Positions 6,738-14,533 of a stretch of DNA of 14,985 nucleotides are shown here, piece by piece. The stretch's first letter is position 1; each line of letters begins with the position of its first letter. The stretch is from Acetobacteraceae bacterium (lineage in GTDB: Bacteria; Pseudomonadota; Alphaproteobacteria; Acetobacterales; Acetobacteraceae): NCBI GenBank assembly GCA_947446625.1, contig CANFIE010000045.1:1-14985 (forward strand). Reading direction: 5' to 3'. The notes below the pieces were generated by a model. It saw nothing but the letters and a program-made list of their open reading frames with translations. It made no database searches and was not told where the DNA came from. Made by a program: the position numbers and the translations under genes.

Positions 6738-8021
6738 ATGAAGCGTGCAGTTCTGGGATTGGCCCTGGCCGCCGGCCTGGCTTCCACCGCCGTGGCGCAG
6801 CAGCGCATCAACCTCGGCCACCTGATGGACAATTCCGGCGCCACCTCGGATGTTGGCCTGCCCTTCGGCCAGGGCGTGAATGACGCGATGGCCTGGGTGA
6901 ACCAGACGCGCAGCGGCATTGCTGGCCGCCCCATCAACGTGCTGGCGGTGGACTACGGCTACCAGGCGCCGCGCGCCGTCAGCCAGTACCAGGCCTGGAG
7001 CCGTGAGCGCGTCGTCGGCATCATGGGCTGGGGCACGGCGGATACCGAGGCGCTGACCCGCTTCGTCACGCGCGACCGCATTCCCTACGTCTCCGGCTCC
7101 TACGCCGCCACGCTCACCGATGCCGCTGGCCGCAGCGGGCGGCCGGGTGCCGAACCCACGCCTTTCAACTTCTTCTACGGCCCGTCCTACTCTGATTCGC
7201 TTCGCGCCATGCTGACCTGGGCGCGGCAGGATTGGACGCGTAGCGGCCGCCCTGGACGGCCGAAATATGTGCATATGGGCGGCAACCATCCTTACCCGAA
7301 TTCGCCCAAGGCCGCTGGTGAAGCGCTGGCCGCCGAACTCGGCTTCGAGGTGCTGCCCGCCATCGTCTTCGCGCTCACGCCCGGTGACTACACCGCGCAA
7401 TGCCTGACGCTGAAGAACCAGGGCGCCAACTACGCCTATCTCGGCAACACCGCGGGCTCCAACATCTCGGTGCTGCGCGCCTGCCAGACGGCGGGGGTGC
7501 AGGTGCAGTTTCTCGGCAATGTCTGGGGCATGGATGAAAACGCGATGAAGGCCGCTGGCGCCGCTGCCAATGGCGTTGTCTTCCCGGTGCGCACCGCCGT
7601 GGTGTGGGGTCAGGAAGCCCCTGGCATGACCAATGTGCGCGCCATCAGCCGCCTCTCCGACAGTGCCGGTACAGCCTATCGGCCGGTGCATTACGTGGCT
7701 GGCGTCTGCTCTGCCATGCTGATGGTGGAAGCCATGGAGAAAGCTGCCGAGGGTGGTGGTGCGCTGAATGGCGAGCGCATCCGTGAAGGTTTCTACGCCC
7801 GGCAGAACTGGGTGCCGCGTGGGTTTGAGGGCGTGTGCAATCCCTCCAACTTCGCGCCCGATGACCATCGTGGCACGCTGCGCGTGGCGCTGTATCGTGC
7901 GGTGGTGAATGGCGATACCAGCCAGGGCAATGTGGCCGAACTGGTGCGCGCCGGCACCATGCGGGTGGAGCCGGTGACCACGATTGAGCTTGAGCGCAAG
8001 CGCGACTGGCTGGGCTGGTAG
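6738..8021 (+). CDS. Periplasmic substrate-binding protein of the LIV-type ABC transporter
   Basis: Type I periplasmic binding protein (Leu/Ile/Val-binding superfamily), 427 residues, slightly longer than classical LivJ/LivK. The signal peptide MKRAVLGLALAAGLASTAVA with an AVA/QQ cleavage site directs it to the periplasm, where it would deliver ligand to LivHM. The mature chain begins INLGHLMDNSGATSDVGLPFGQGVND and includes GIMGWGTADTEALTRFV, a ligand-site-like IPYVSGSYA and a hinge-like LTPGDYTAQCLTLKNQGANY. The start is ATG 6738, fixed by GGAGG at 6724-6728; longer in-frame extensions to the left lie inside livM and lack the signal peptide. Ligand identity cannot be assigned: co-transcribed CoA ligases favour an aliphatic or aromatic carboxylate over an amino acid. 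Confidence 0.92.
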   Translation: MKRAVLGLALAAGLASTAVAQQRINLGHLMDNSGATSDVGLPFGQGVNDAMAWVNQTRSGIAGRPINVLAVDYGYQAPRAVSQYQAWSRERVVGIMGWGTADTEALTRFVTRDRIPYVSGSYAATLTDAAGRSGRPGAEPTPFNFFYGPSYSDSLRAMLTWARQDWTRSGRPGRPKYVHMGGNHPYPNSPKAAGEALAAELGFEVLPAIVFALTPGDYTAQCLTLKNQGANYAYLGNTAGSNISVLRACQTAGVQVQFLGNVWGMDENAMKAAGAAANGVVFPVRTAVVWGQEAPGMTNVRAISRLSDSAGTAYRPVHYVAGVCSAMLMVEAMEKAAEGGGALNGERIREGFYARQNWVPRGFEGVCNPSNFAPDDHRGTLRVALYRAVVNGDTSQGNVAELVRAGTMRVEPVTTIELERKRDWLGW

Positions 8022-8025
8022 GCCG

Positions 8026-8853
8026 ATGAGCGCAGCACTGGAAACGCCGGCGCCGGCGGAGAAGCCGGCACTGCTCGAGGTCAACAACATCGAGGTCGTG
8101 TACAACGACGTTATCCTGGTGCTGCGCGGGCTTTCGTTGAAGGTGCCGCAGGGCGAGATCGTCGCCCTGCTCGGCGCCAATGGCGCGGGAAAATCCACCA
8201 CGTTGAAGGCTATCTCCGGCCTGCTCCGCACCGAGGATGGCGCGGTGACGCGGGGTGACATTCGCTTTGGCGGTGAACGCATCACCGGTATGGCGCCACA
8301 TGAAATCGTGCGTCGGGGCATCTTCCAGGTGATGGAAGGCCGCCGCATCATCGCCGACATGACCTGCCTGGAAAATCTGCGCCTGGGTGCCTTCACCCGC
8401 AGCGACAATCAGGTCGGCGCGGATATCGACATGGTCTATTCCTACTTCCCGCGGCTGAAGGAGCGCACCGGCCTGGCCGGCTATCTCTCGGGCGGGGAGC
8501 AGCAGATGCTGGCGATTGGTCGTGCCCTGATGGCGCGGCCCAAGCTGATATTGATGGACGAGCCTTCGATGGGCCTCTCACCGCTGCTGGTGAAGGAGGT
8601 GTTCGGCATCATCCGGCAGATCAACCGCGATTTGGGCGTGACGATTTTGCTGGTGGAGCAGAATGCCCGCATGGCGCTGGGCGCCGCGAGCTACGGCTAT
8701 GTGATGGAGCAGGGCAAGGTGGTGCTGGATGGCACGGCGGCCTACCTGGCGGAGAATGAGGACGTGAAGGAATTCTACCTGGGCGGCCATGGCGCGGAAC
8801 GCAAAAGCTTCCGCGACCTGAAATCCTATCGCCGCCGGAAGCGCTGGCTGTGA
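8026..8853 (+). CDS. livF: LIV-type ABC transporter ATP-binding protein LivF
   Basis: Second cytoplasmic ATPase of the importer, 275 residues. Motifs are Walker A GANGAGKST (50-58), Q-loop Gln101 in GIFQVMEGRR, signature LSGGEQQML (154-162), Walker B LILMDEP (174-180, Glu179) and the H-loop position as EQN (Gln212), a substitution usual in LivF proteins. It is longer than classical LivF (about 235): there is an N-terminal leader of about 15 residues and a basic C-terminal tail ending SYRRRKRWL. The ATG at 8026 lies four bases after the binding-protein stop; an upstream in-frame GTG-type start would lie within that gene and is unlikely. The stop overlaps the next gene by GTGA (8850-8853). With livG this completes a full importer. 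Confidence 0.93.
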   Translation: MSAALETPAPAEKPALLEVNNIEVVYNDVILVLRGLSLKVPQGEIVALLGANGAGKSTTLKAISGLLRTEDGAVTRGDIRFGGERITGMAPHEIVRRGIFQVMEGRRIIADMTCLENLRLGAFTRSDNQVGADIDMVYSYFPRLKERTGLAGYLSGGEQQMLAIGRALMARPKLILMDEPSMGLSPLLVKEVFGIIRQINRDLGVTILLVEQNARMALGAASYGYVMEQGKVVLDGTAAYLAENEDVKEFYLGGHGAERKSFRDLKSYRRRKRWL

Positions 8854-10082
8854 GCGATTTCTTCGACAGCCTGGAGGCCCGCAGCGTCGATGCCCGCGCC
8901 GCCGACCTGGCCACGCGCCTGCCACGCCAGGTGGCGCATGCGCAGCGCCACGCGCCGGCCTATGCCGAGTTGCTGCGCGACGTGGATGCCAGTGCCATCA
9001 CCAGCCTGGCCGCGCTGGCCCGCCTGCCGGTAACGCGCAAGGCCGAGTTGCTGGCGCGCCAGGAAGCCGCGCCGCCCTTTGGTGGCTTTGCCGCGTTGGA
9101 TATCTCGCGCTTCGCTCGCGTCTTCGCCTCGCCGGGGCCGATCCATGAGCCGGAAGCCGATGTGCCGGATTACTGGCGCTTCGCCCGGGCGCTGTTCGCC
9201 ACCGGCCTGCGCCCTGGTGAACTGCTGCACAACTGCTTCGCCTATCACTTCACCCCCGCCGGCAGCATGCTGGAAAGTGGTGCCCGCGCGCTCGGCTGCC
9301 CGGTATTTCCCGCCGGTACCGGCAATACCGAAATGCAGGCCCGCGCCGCCGCGCATCTGCGCCCGCGCTGCTACAGCGGCACGCCGGATTTCCTGAAGAC
9401 CATTCTGGAAAAGGGCGATGAGCTTGGGCTCGACCTTTCCTCGCTGAAGCTCGGCCATGTCACGGGCGGCGCTTATCTGCCGGGGCTGCGCAATTGGTAC
9501 GCTGCACGCGGTCTCACCGTACTGCAAAGCTACGGCACCGCCGATCTCGGGCTGGTGGCGTATGAGAGCACGGCGCGGGAAGGCATGATCCTGGACGAAG
9601 GCGTGCTGTTGGAAATCGTTCGCCCCGGCACGGGCGAGCCACTGCCGGATGGCGAGGTGGGCGAGGTGCTGATCACCACGCTCAACCCGCATTATCCGTT
9701 GCTGCGACTGGCGACGGGTGACCTTTCCGCCGTGCTGCCCGGCGCTTCCCCCTGTGGCCGCACCAATACGCGCATGCGTGGTTGGCTGGGCCGGGCGGAT
9801 CAGGCCGCCAAGGTGCGCGGCATGTTCGTTCGGCCGGAACAGGTGGCGCAGGTTGCACGCGCCGTGCCGGGCCTTGGCCGATTGCGCCTGGTGGTGGGGC
9901 TGGAAGCCGAGCGCGACACCATGCTGTTGCGCGCCGAAGCCGCGCCCGATGCCGCCCTGGCGGAGCGTTTGGCCGAGGCGCTGCAAGCCGCCACCAAACT
10001 GCGCGGCACGGTGGAGTTGGTGCCGCCCGGCAGCCTGCCGAATGATGGCAAGGTGATCGACGACACGCGGCCGGTGCCGTGA
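8850..10082 (+). CDS. PaaK-like (phenylacetate-CoA ligase family) protein with a degenerate P-loop
   Basis: A 410-residue member of the PaaK branch of adenylate-forming enzymes, which make aryl- or acyl-CoA from acid, ATP and CoA. Visible segments are QVAHAQRHAPAYAELL (28-42), LPVTRKAELL (59-68), YSGTPDFL (175-182), YGTADLG (228-234, adenine and Mg site region), RLATGDLSA (286-294), the hinge GRADQAAKVRGMFV (314-327) and C-terminal NDGKVIDDTR with Lys401 as candidate catalytic lysine. Where PaaK has a Ser/Thr/Gly-rich P-loop, this protein reads FASPGPIHEPEAD (92-104), so phosphate binding may be altered. The start is GTG 8850, overlapping the livF stop; the end overlaps the next gene by GTGA. 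Its function may be ligation of the imported acid, or a different adenylate-related role. Confidence 0.82.
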   Translation: MSDFFDSLEARSVDARAADLATRLPRQVAHAQRHAPAYAELLRDVDASAITSLAALARLPVTRKAELLARQEAAPPFGGFAALDISRFARVFASPGPIHEPEADVPDYWRFARALFATGLRPGELLHNCFAYHFTPAGSMLESGARALGCPVFPAGTGNTEMQARAAAHLRPRCYSGTPDFLKTILEKGDELGLDLSSLKLGHVTGGAYLPGLRNWYAARGLTVLQSYGTADLGLVAYESTAREGMILDEGVLLEIVRPGTGEPLPDGEVGEVLITTLNPHYPLLRLATGDLSAVLPGASPCGRTNTRMRGWLGRADQAAKVRGMFVRPEQVAQVARAVPGLGRLRLVVGLEAERDTMLLRAEAAPDAALAERLAEALQAATKLRGTVELVPPGSLPNDGKVIDDTRPVP

Positions 10083-11701
10083 GCTACGAGGCTGTCCGCG
10101 ACGCCTTCCGCTGGAACATACCGGCGCGCTTCAACATGGGCATGGCCTGCTGCGACCGTTGGGCCGACGGCTCCGGCCGGCTGGCGCTGCTGCATCTGCG
10201 CGAGGATGGCGGTACCGAGCGCATCAGCTACGACGCGCTGAAGGCTGCGACCAACCGCCTGGCCAATACGCTGCGCGCCCATGGCGTGAGGGCAGGGGAC
10301 CGCGTGGGCGTGCTGCTGCCGCAGGTGCCGGAAGCGGCCTATGCGCATCTGGCCTGCTACAAGCTGGGCGCCATCGCGGTGCCGCTGTTTCAATTGTTCG
10401 GCGACCAGGCGCTGGAATTCCGCCTGCGAGACTGCGGCGCGGCGGCGCTGGTGACGGATGCCACCGGCATGGCCAAGCTGCATGGCATTCGCACGCAGTT
10501 GCCGGCGCTGCGGCTGGTGATGACGCTGGACGGCACTGGCGATGGCGCGCTGGATGGCCGCGCCGCCATGGCCAGGGCCAGCGATGGTTTCATGCCGCTG
10601 GATACCAGCGCCGATGATCCGGCGCTCATCATCTATACCTCCGGCACCACGGGCAGTCCGAAGGGTGCGCTGCATGCGCATCGGGTGCTGCTGGGGCATT
10701 TGCCTGGCGTGGAAATGCCGCATTGGCCATTCCCCCAGGCCGGCGATTTGTTCTGGACCCCGGCCGACTGGGCCTGGATTGGCGGGCTGCTGGATGTGCT
10801 GTTGCCCAGCCTGTACTGCGGCGTGCCGGTGCTGGCGCATCGGATGGCGAAGTTTGAGCCCGAGGCAGCGCTGACGCTGATGGCCCGGCACGGCGTACGC
10901 AACGGCTTCATTCCGCCTACCGCGCTGAAGATGCTGCGTCAGGTGCCCAACCCGGCCCGCTTCGGCGCCCGGCTGCGCACCCTGGGCAGCGGTGGCGAAA
11001 CGTTGGGCGCCGATTTGCTGGACTGGGGCCAGGAAGCCTTCGGCTGCACCATGAACGAGTTCTACGGCCAAACCGAATGCAACCTGGTCATCTCGGCCTG
11101 CGCGCCGCTGGCGCCGCCGCGCCCGGGTTGGATGGGCCGCGCCGTGCCGGGGCATCAGGTGGCGGTGCTGCGTGCCGATGGCAGCGAATGCGCGCCCGGT
11201 GAGGCCGGCACCATCGCGGTGCGCCGGCCAGACCCGGTGATGTTCCTGGGCTATTGGAACAACCCCGAGGCCACGGCGCAGAAGTTCATTGGTGATTGGC
11301 TGCTGACCGGCGACCAGGCCGAGGCCGATGAGCAGGGCTGGTTTCGCTTCATCGGCCGCGATGATGATGTCATCACCTCCGCTGGCTATCGCATCGGCCC
11401 GGGTGAGATTGAGGAATGCCTGATGCGCCACCCCGCCGTGGCCCTGGCCGCCGTGGTTGGCCTGCCGGATGCGCTGCGGACCGAGGCGGTGACCGCCATT
11501 GTGGTGCCCAGGGCCGGGGTGGAGACAGGGCCGGCGCTGGCGGCGGAACTTCAGGCCCTGGTGAAAACCCGCATGGCGGCGCATGCCTATCCGCGGCAGG
11601 TGCATTTCACCGATAGCCTGCCGCAGACCGCCACGGGTAAAATCATGCGCGGCGAATTGCGCCGGCGTTACGCGGAACGGAAGCCAAGCCATGGCCAGTA
11701 G
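10079..11701 (+). CDS. Acyl-CoA synthetase, ACSM/acetyl-CoA synthetase-like (AMP-forming)
   Basis: A 540-residue ANL enzyme with all expected motifs: P-loop YTSGTTGSPKG (186-196), FYGQTE (328-333), LLTGDQA (408-414, Asp412), hinge and A8 region GRDDDVITSAGYRIGPGEIEE (two parts, 426-446) and PQTATGKIMR with Lys521 as catalytic lysine. The SAGYRIGP A8 form and length fit the medium-chain/acetyl-CoA synthetase-like group rather than the FadD group. The N-terminus has FNMGMACCDRWA, also typical of that group. The predicted role is thioesterification of a short or medium-chain acid. It begins at GTG 10079 in the stop of the PaaK-like gene and overlaps the dehydrogenase gene by 11 bases. It is the third adenylate-forming enzyme of the operon, with a fully canonical active site. 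Confidence 0.9.
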   Translation: MSYEAVRDAFRWNIPARFNMGMACCDRWADGSGRLALLHLREDGGTERISYDALKAATNRLANTLRAHGVRAGDRVGVLLPQVPEAAYAHLACYKLGAIAVPLFQLFGDQALEFRLRDCGAAALVTDATGMAKLHGIRTQLPALRLVMTLDGTGDGALDGRAAMARASDGFMPLDTSADDPALIIYTSGTTGSPKGALHAHRVLLGHLPGVEMPHWPFPQAGDLFWTPADWAWIGGLLDVLLPSLYCGVPVLAHRMAKFEPEAALTLMARHGVRNGFIPPTALKMLRQVPNPARFGARLRTLGSGGETLGADLLDWGQEAFGCTMNEFYGQTECNLVISACAPLAPPRPGWMGRAVPGHQVAVLRADGSECAPGEAGTIAVRRPDPVMFLGYWNNPEATAQKFIGDWLLTGDQAEADEQGWFRFIGRDDDVITSAGYRIGPGEIEECLMRHPAVALAAVVGLPDALRTEAVTAIVVPRAGVETGPALAAELQALVKTRMAAHAYPRQVHFTDSLPQTATGKIMRGELRRRYAERKPSHGQ

Positions 11702-12863
11702 CAACGTACCCACCCTGGACCATTTCCTGGGCGACGAGATCGATGCGCTGCGCGCCAGCGTGGCCGGCTTCTCCGCCACGCGCATTGCGCCCATTGCCGG
11801 CATGATCGACCGCGACGACCACTTCCCGCGTGAGTTATGGCCCGAGATGGGCGCGCTGGGCCTGCATGGCATTACCGTGGGTGAGGAATATGGCGGCAGC
11901 GCCATGGGCTATCTGGCGCATTGCGTCGCCATGGAGGAAGTCAGCCGCGCCAGCGCCTCGGTGGGGCTGAGCTACGGCGCGCATTCCAACCTTTGCGTCA
12001 ACCAGATCCACCGCAATGGCAGCACGGACCAGAAGCAGCGCTATCTGCCCAAGCTGGTCAGCGGCGAGCATCTGGGCGCCCTGGCCATGAGCGAGCCGGG
12101 CGCCGGCAGCGATGTTGTCTCCATGCGGCTGCGTGCCGAAAAGCGCGGCGACCGCTATGTGCTGAACGGCACGAAGATGTGGATCACCAACGCGCATTAC
12201 GCCGAAACCCTGGTGGTCTATGCCAAGACCGAACCGAATGCCGGGCCGCGCGGCATCACCGCCTTCATCATCGAAAAGGGCTTCAAGGGTTTCACCCCGG
12301 CGCAGAAGCTCGACAAGCTTGGCATGCGCGGCAGCCCCACCAGCGAATTGGTGTTTGAGGATTGCGAGGTGCCGGCGGAAAACATCCTCGGCAAGCTGAA
12401 CGAAGGCGTGCGCGTGCTGATGAGCGGCCTGGATTATGAGCGCGCCGTGCTGGCCGCCGGGCCGCTGGGCATCATGCAGGCAGCGCTGGATGTGGTGCTG
12501 CCCTACATCCATGAACGCCAGCAATTCGGCCAGCCGATTGGTGAGTTTCAGCTCATCCAGGGCAAGGTGGCGGATATGTACACCGCGCTGAACGCCTGCC
12601 GCGCCTACGTGTACGCCGTGGCCCGCGCCTGCGACCGTGGCCAGACCACCCGCAAGGACGCCGCCGGCGCCATCCTGTTCGCCGCCGAGGCCGCGACCAA
12701 GGTGGCGCTGGACGCCATCCAGATTCTCGGCGGCATGGGCTACATCAATGAAAGCCCCACCGGCCGCCTGCTGCGCGACGCCAAGCTGTACGAGATTGGC
12801 GCCGGCACCAGCGAAATCCGCCGCATGCTGATAGGGCGCGAGCTGTTCCGCGAAACCCTGTGA
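11691..12863 (+). CDS. ivd: Isovaleryl-CoA dehydrogenase
   Basis: An FAD-dependent acyl-CoA dehydrogenase that converts isovaleryl-CoA to 3-methylcrotonyl-CoA in leucine or isovalerate catabolism and passes electrons to ETF. It is 390 residues long, as expected. FAD/substrate motifs are LGALAMSEPGAGSDV (128-142) and MWITNAHYAETLVVYAKT (163-180); the C-terminal signatures are QILGGMGYINESPTGRLLRD and LYEIGAGTSEIRRMLIGREL. A glutamate in SGLDYERAVLAAGP (Glu250) sits where isovaleryl-CoA dehydrogenases carry the catalytic base; most other family members use a later position. ATG 11691 is chosen because it gives MASSNVPTLDHFLGDEID; longer frames to the left lie in the ligase gene. It overlaps that gene by 11 bases and the glycosyltransferase by GTGA. 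The methylcrotonyl-CoA carboxylase genes that often accompany it are not in the window. Confidence 0.9.
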   Translation: MASSNVPTLDHFLGDEIDALRASVAGFSATRIAPIAGMIDRDDHFPRELWPEMGALGLHGITVGEEYGGSAMGYLAHCVAMEEVSRASASVGLSYGAHSNLCVNQIHRNGSTDQKQRYLPKLVSGEHLGALAMSEPGAGSDVVSMRLRAEKRGDRYVLNGTKMWITNAHYAETLVVYAKTEPNAGPRGITAFIIEKGFKGFTPAQKLDKLGMRGSPTSELVFEDCEVPAENILGKLNEGVRVLMSGLDYERAVLAAGPLGIMQAALDVVLPYIHERQQFGQPIGEFQLIQGKVADMYTALNACRAYVYAVARACDRGQTTRKDAAGAILFAAEAATKVALDAIQILGGMGYINESPTGRLLRDAKLYEIGAGTSEIRRMLIGRELFRETL

Positions 12864-13783
12864 TCAGCTACGTCGTCACGCTGTACAACAAGGCGCGCTA
12901 CCTGCCGCAGGTGGTGGCCGCCTTGGCGCAGCAGCAGGGCGACTTCGCCCGCGAATTCATTTTCGTTGATGACGGCTCGGCGGATGACACGCTCGCCCTG
13001 CTGCGGGGGCTGACGACGGACCTGCCCAACACCACCATCCTCACCCAGCCCAACCAGGGGCCGGCGGTGGCGCTGAACACCGGGCTGGGCGCGGCCAAGG
13101 GCAGTCTCATCAAGCCCATGGATGGCGATGACGTGTTGCTGCCCTGGGCCACCACCTGGCTGCTGGAAGCGCTGGCCGCAACCGGCGCGCATGCGGCCTG
13201 CTCGGTGCCCGAGGACCAGTGGGAATACCCGGTGGGCGCCACCATTCCGCCCTGGCCAACCCCGCCGCTGCCCGCCGCCCAGCCGCAAGACCTGCTGCCC
13301 CAGTCGTTGCGCCGGGCGCAAACCATGCCCAGCGTCTGGCTGCTGCGGCGGGAAGCGCTGGAGGCCTGTGGCGGCTGCGACCTGGCTGTGTTCATCCAGG
13401 ACTACTCGCTGGAATTGCGCCTGGCCGCCTTGGGCCCCGTGGCCATGCTGCACGCCCCGCTGGTGGCCTTTCCGGCCGAGGCACCGGGCCGGCTTTCCGA
13501 CAACCAGGCGCAAACCCTGCACGATGTGAATCTGGCGGCGCTGCGCTTCCTGGCCGCCAATCCGGCACTGCCGCCCCGGCTGCGGCAACTGGTGCTGAAG
13601 CGCGCCACCGCCCGCGCCTATGCCTGGGCGGTGCGGCGGGGCGCGCCGCTGCTGGCGCCGGGCCTGCTGCTGCGCCGGCTTTGTGCCAATGCCGGGGTGC
13701 TGCCGGGTTTCGCAGGCAACCAAGTGGCACTCACCGCCCCGTTCCGCGCCACCCACCCCATTCGGCCCGGTGCCGGGGGTTAA
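12860..13783 (+). CDS. Family 2 (GT-A fold) glycosyltransferase
   Basis: A 307-residue protein with a GT2 N-terminus: ISYVVTLYNKARYLPQVV (2-19), VDDGSADDT (36-44), NQGPAVALNTGLGAAKG (65-81) and the metal/nucleotide-sugar DXD-type motif MDGDD (87-91). The C-terminal half is variable, as usual for this family, and has no clear membrane segment, so it is probably cytosolic or membrane-associated. The acceptor and sugar donor are unknown. GTG 12860 overlaps the stop of the dehydrogenase gene, so it is translated with the catabolic operon although its function seems unrelated. It ends six bases before the convergent SGNH hydrolase gene; a polysaccharide-modifying pair lies beyond, which may be its functional context. 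Confidence 0.82.
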   Translation: MISYVVTLYNKARYLPQVVAALAQQQGDFAREFIFVDDGSADDTLALLRGLTTDLPNTTILTQPNQGPAVALNTGLGAAKGSLIKPMDGDDVLLPWATTWLLEALAATGAHAACSVPEDQWEYPVGATIPPWPTPPLPAAQPQDLLPQSLRRAQTMPSVWLLRREALEACGGCDLAVFIQDYSLELRLAALGPVAMLHAPLVAFPAEAPGRLSDNQAQTLHDVNLAALRFLAANPALPPRLRQLVLKRATARAYAWAVRRGAPLLAPGLLLRRLCANAGVLPGFAGNQVALTAPFRATHPIRPGAGG

Positions 13784-13789
13784 GCGCGG

Positions 13790-14533
13790 TTATTCGCCCA
13801 GCATGCGGCGCAGCGTGGGTTCCATGGCGGTGGCCAGAATGGCGTAGCCAACCGGGGTAAGGTGCAACTTGTCGCCCGAAATGTGGTCGGGCATGGCGCC
13901 CTGGGCATCCAGCAGTAGCCGGCCCACATCCAGGTAGAAGGTGCTTTCCTCATCGGCGCAGCGCGCCACCAGCGCGTTCACCTCGGCCACCTGGGCCCGC
14001 ATCGGGTCCGCAGCCGAAGCCCCACGCGGCAGCAGCCCCAGCACCAACACCTTGGTACGCGGAGAGCGTTCCTGGACCAGCCGCACCAACTCCGCTATGC
14101 CCATGGCCACATCGGCGGGCCGATGGTTCCAGGCCAGGTTGTTGGTGCCAATCAGCAGCACCACCACCCGCGGGCGCAGGCCTTCCCATTGGCTGCGGGC
14201 CAGGCGATGCAGGGCGCCATTGGTGAAGTCGCCCCATAGCCCCAGGTTGAAGGCGGCGCGGTGGCCATAGAACTGCCGCCACAGCCCCGGCTCCCAGGCC
14301 TCGGTGATGGAATCGCCAATGAAGGCCAGTTGGATGCGCCCTCTGTCGGTGGCGGCCAGCCGTGCCTCCAACTGCCGGCTGCGGCTGCGCCAGTCATCCG
14401 AGGGCAATTCCTCGGCCGAGGCCTCGCGCGGCAGCGGGAAGGTGCGGGGCAGGGCAGGGCAGCCAGGGCGAGCCAGGGCGGGGCCAGTTGCCAGCAGCAG
14501 CGCTGCCAGCAGGGCGCGTCGGGCGGTCCTCAC
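13790..14533 (-). CDS. Exported SGNH/GDSL hydrolase
   Basis: A 247-residue secreted esterase-like protein. The signal peptide MRTARRALLAALLLATGPALA precedes the catalytic domain. SGNH blocks are visible: FIGDSITEAW (71-80, nucleophile Ser75), NLGLWGDFTNGALHRL (96-111, oxyanion Gly), LLIGTNNLAW (126-135, Asn131) and DKLHLTPVGY (221-230, the Asp221/His224 pair). The layout resembles the PAF-acetylhydrolase beta/gamma-like branch. The start is GTG at 14533-14531, overlapping the upstream gene's TGA by four bases; a longer frame to 14668 only shadows that gene. Coupling to an AlgF-like gene suggests removal or transfer of acetyl groups on an exported polysaccharide in the periplasm. A general lipase or esterase role is the alternative. 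The gene is convergent with the glycosyltransferase, with six bases between them. Confidence 0.85.
   Translation of the reverse strand: MRTARRALLAALLLATGPALARPGCPALPRTFPLPREASAEELPSDDWRSRSRQLEARLAATDRGRIQLAFIGDSITEAWEPGLWRQFYGHRAAFNLGLWGDFTNGALHRLARSQWEGLRPRVVVLLIGTNNLAWNHRPADVAMGIAELVRLVQERSPRTKVLVLGLLPRGASAADPMRAQVAEVNALVARCADEESTFYLDVGRLLLDAQGAMPDHISGDKLHLTPVGYAILATAMEPTLRRMLGE
14447..14480. repeat. Short tandem repeats: GGGCA x3 followed by AGCCAGGGCG x2
   Basis: Three copies of GGGCA (14447-14461) run into two exact copies of a 10-base unit (14461-14480). They lie in codons just after the signal peptide of the SGNH hydrolase. Neither unit is a multiple of three, so copy-number change would shift the frame. 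They may simply reflect GC-rich Ala/Pro/Arg codons. Confidence 0.5.

Noticed and set aside
6675..8408. A 577-codon minus-strand frame opposite the binding protein and livF
   Set aside because: Antisense shadow; the plus strand encodes a clear signal peptide protein and an ATPase.
9800..11905. A 701-codon open frame on the minus strand opposite the PaaK-like, acyl-CoA synthetase and dehydrogenase genes
   Set aside because: It is antisense to genes with complete family motifs, is rich in His/Gln/Arg with no recognisable domain, and is the kind of open frame that GC-rich third positions create.
13761..13790. A convergent terminator between the glycosyltransferase and the SGNH hydrolase
   Set aside because: Only a short CCCGG/CCGGG stem with a two-base loop and no T-run on either strand; not enough to call.
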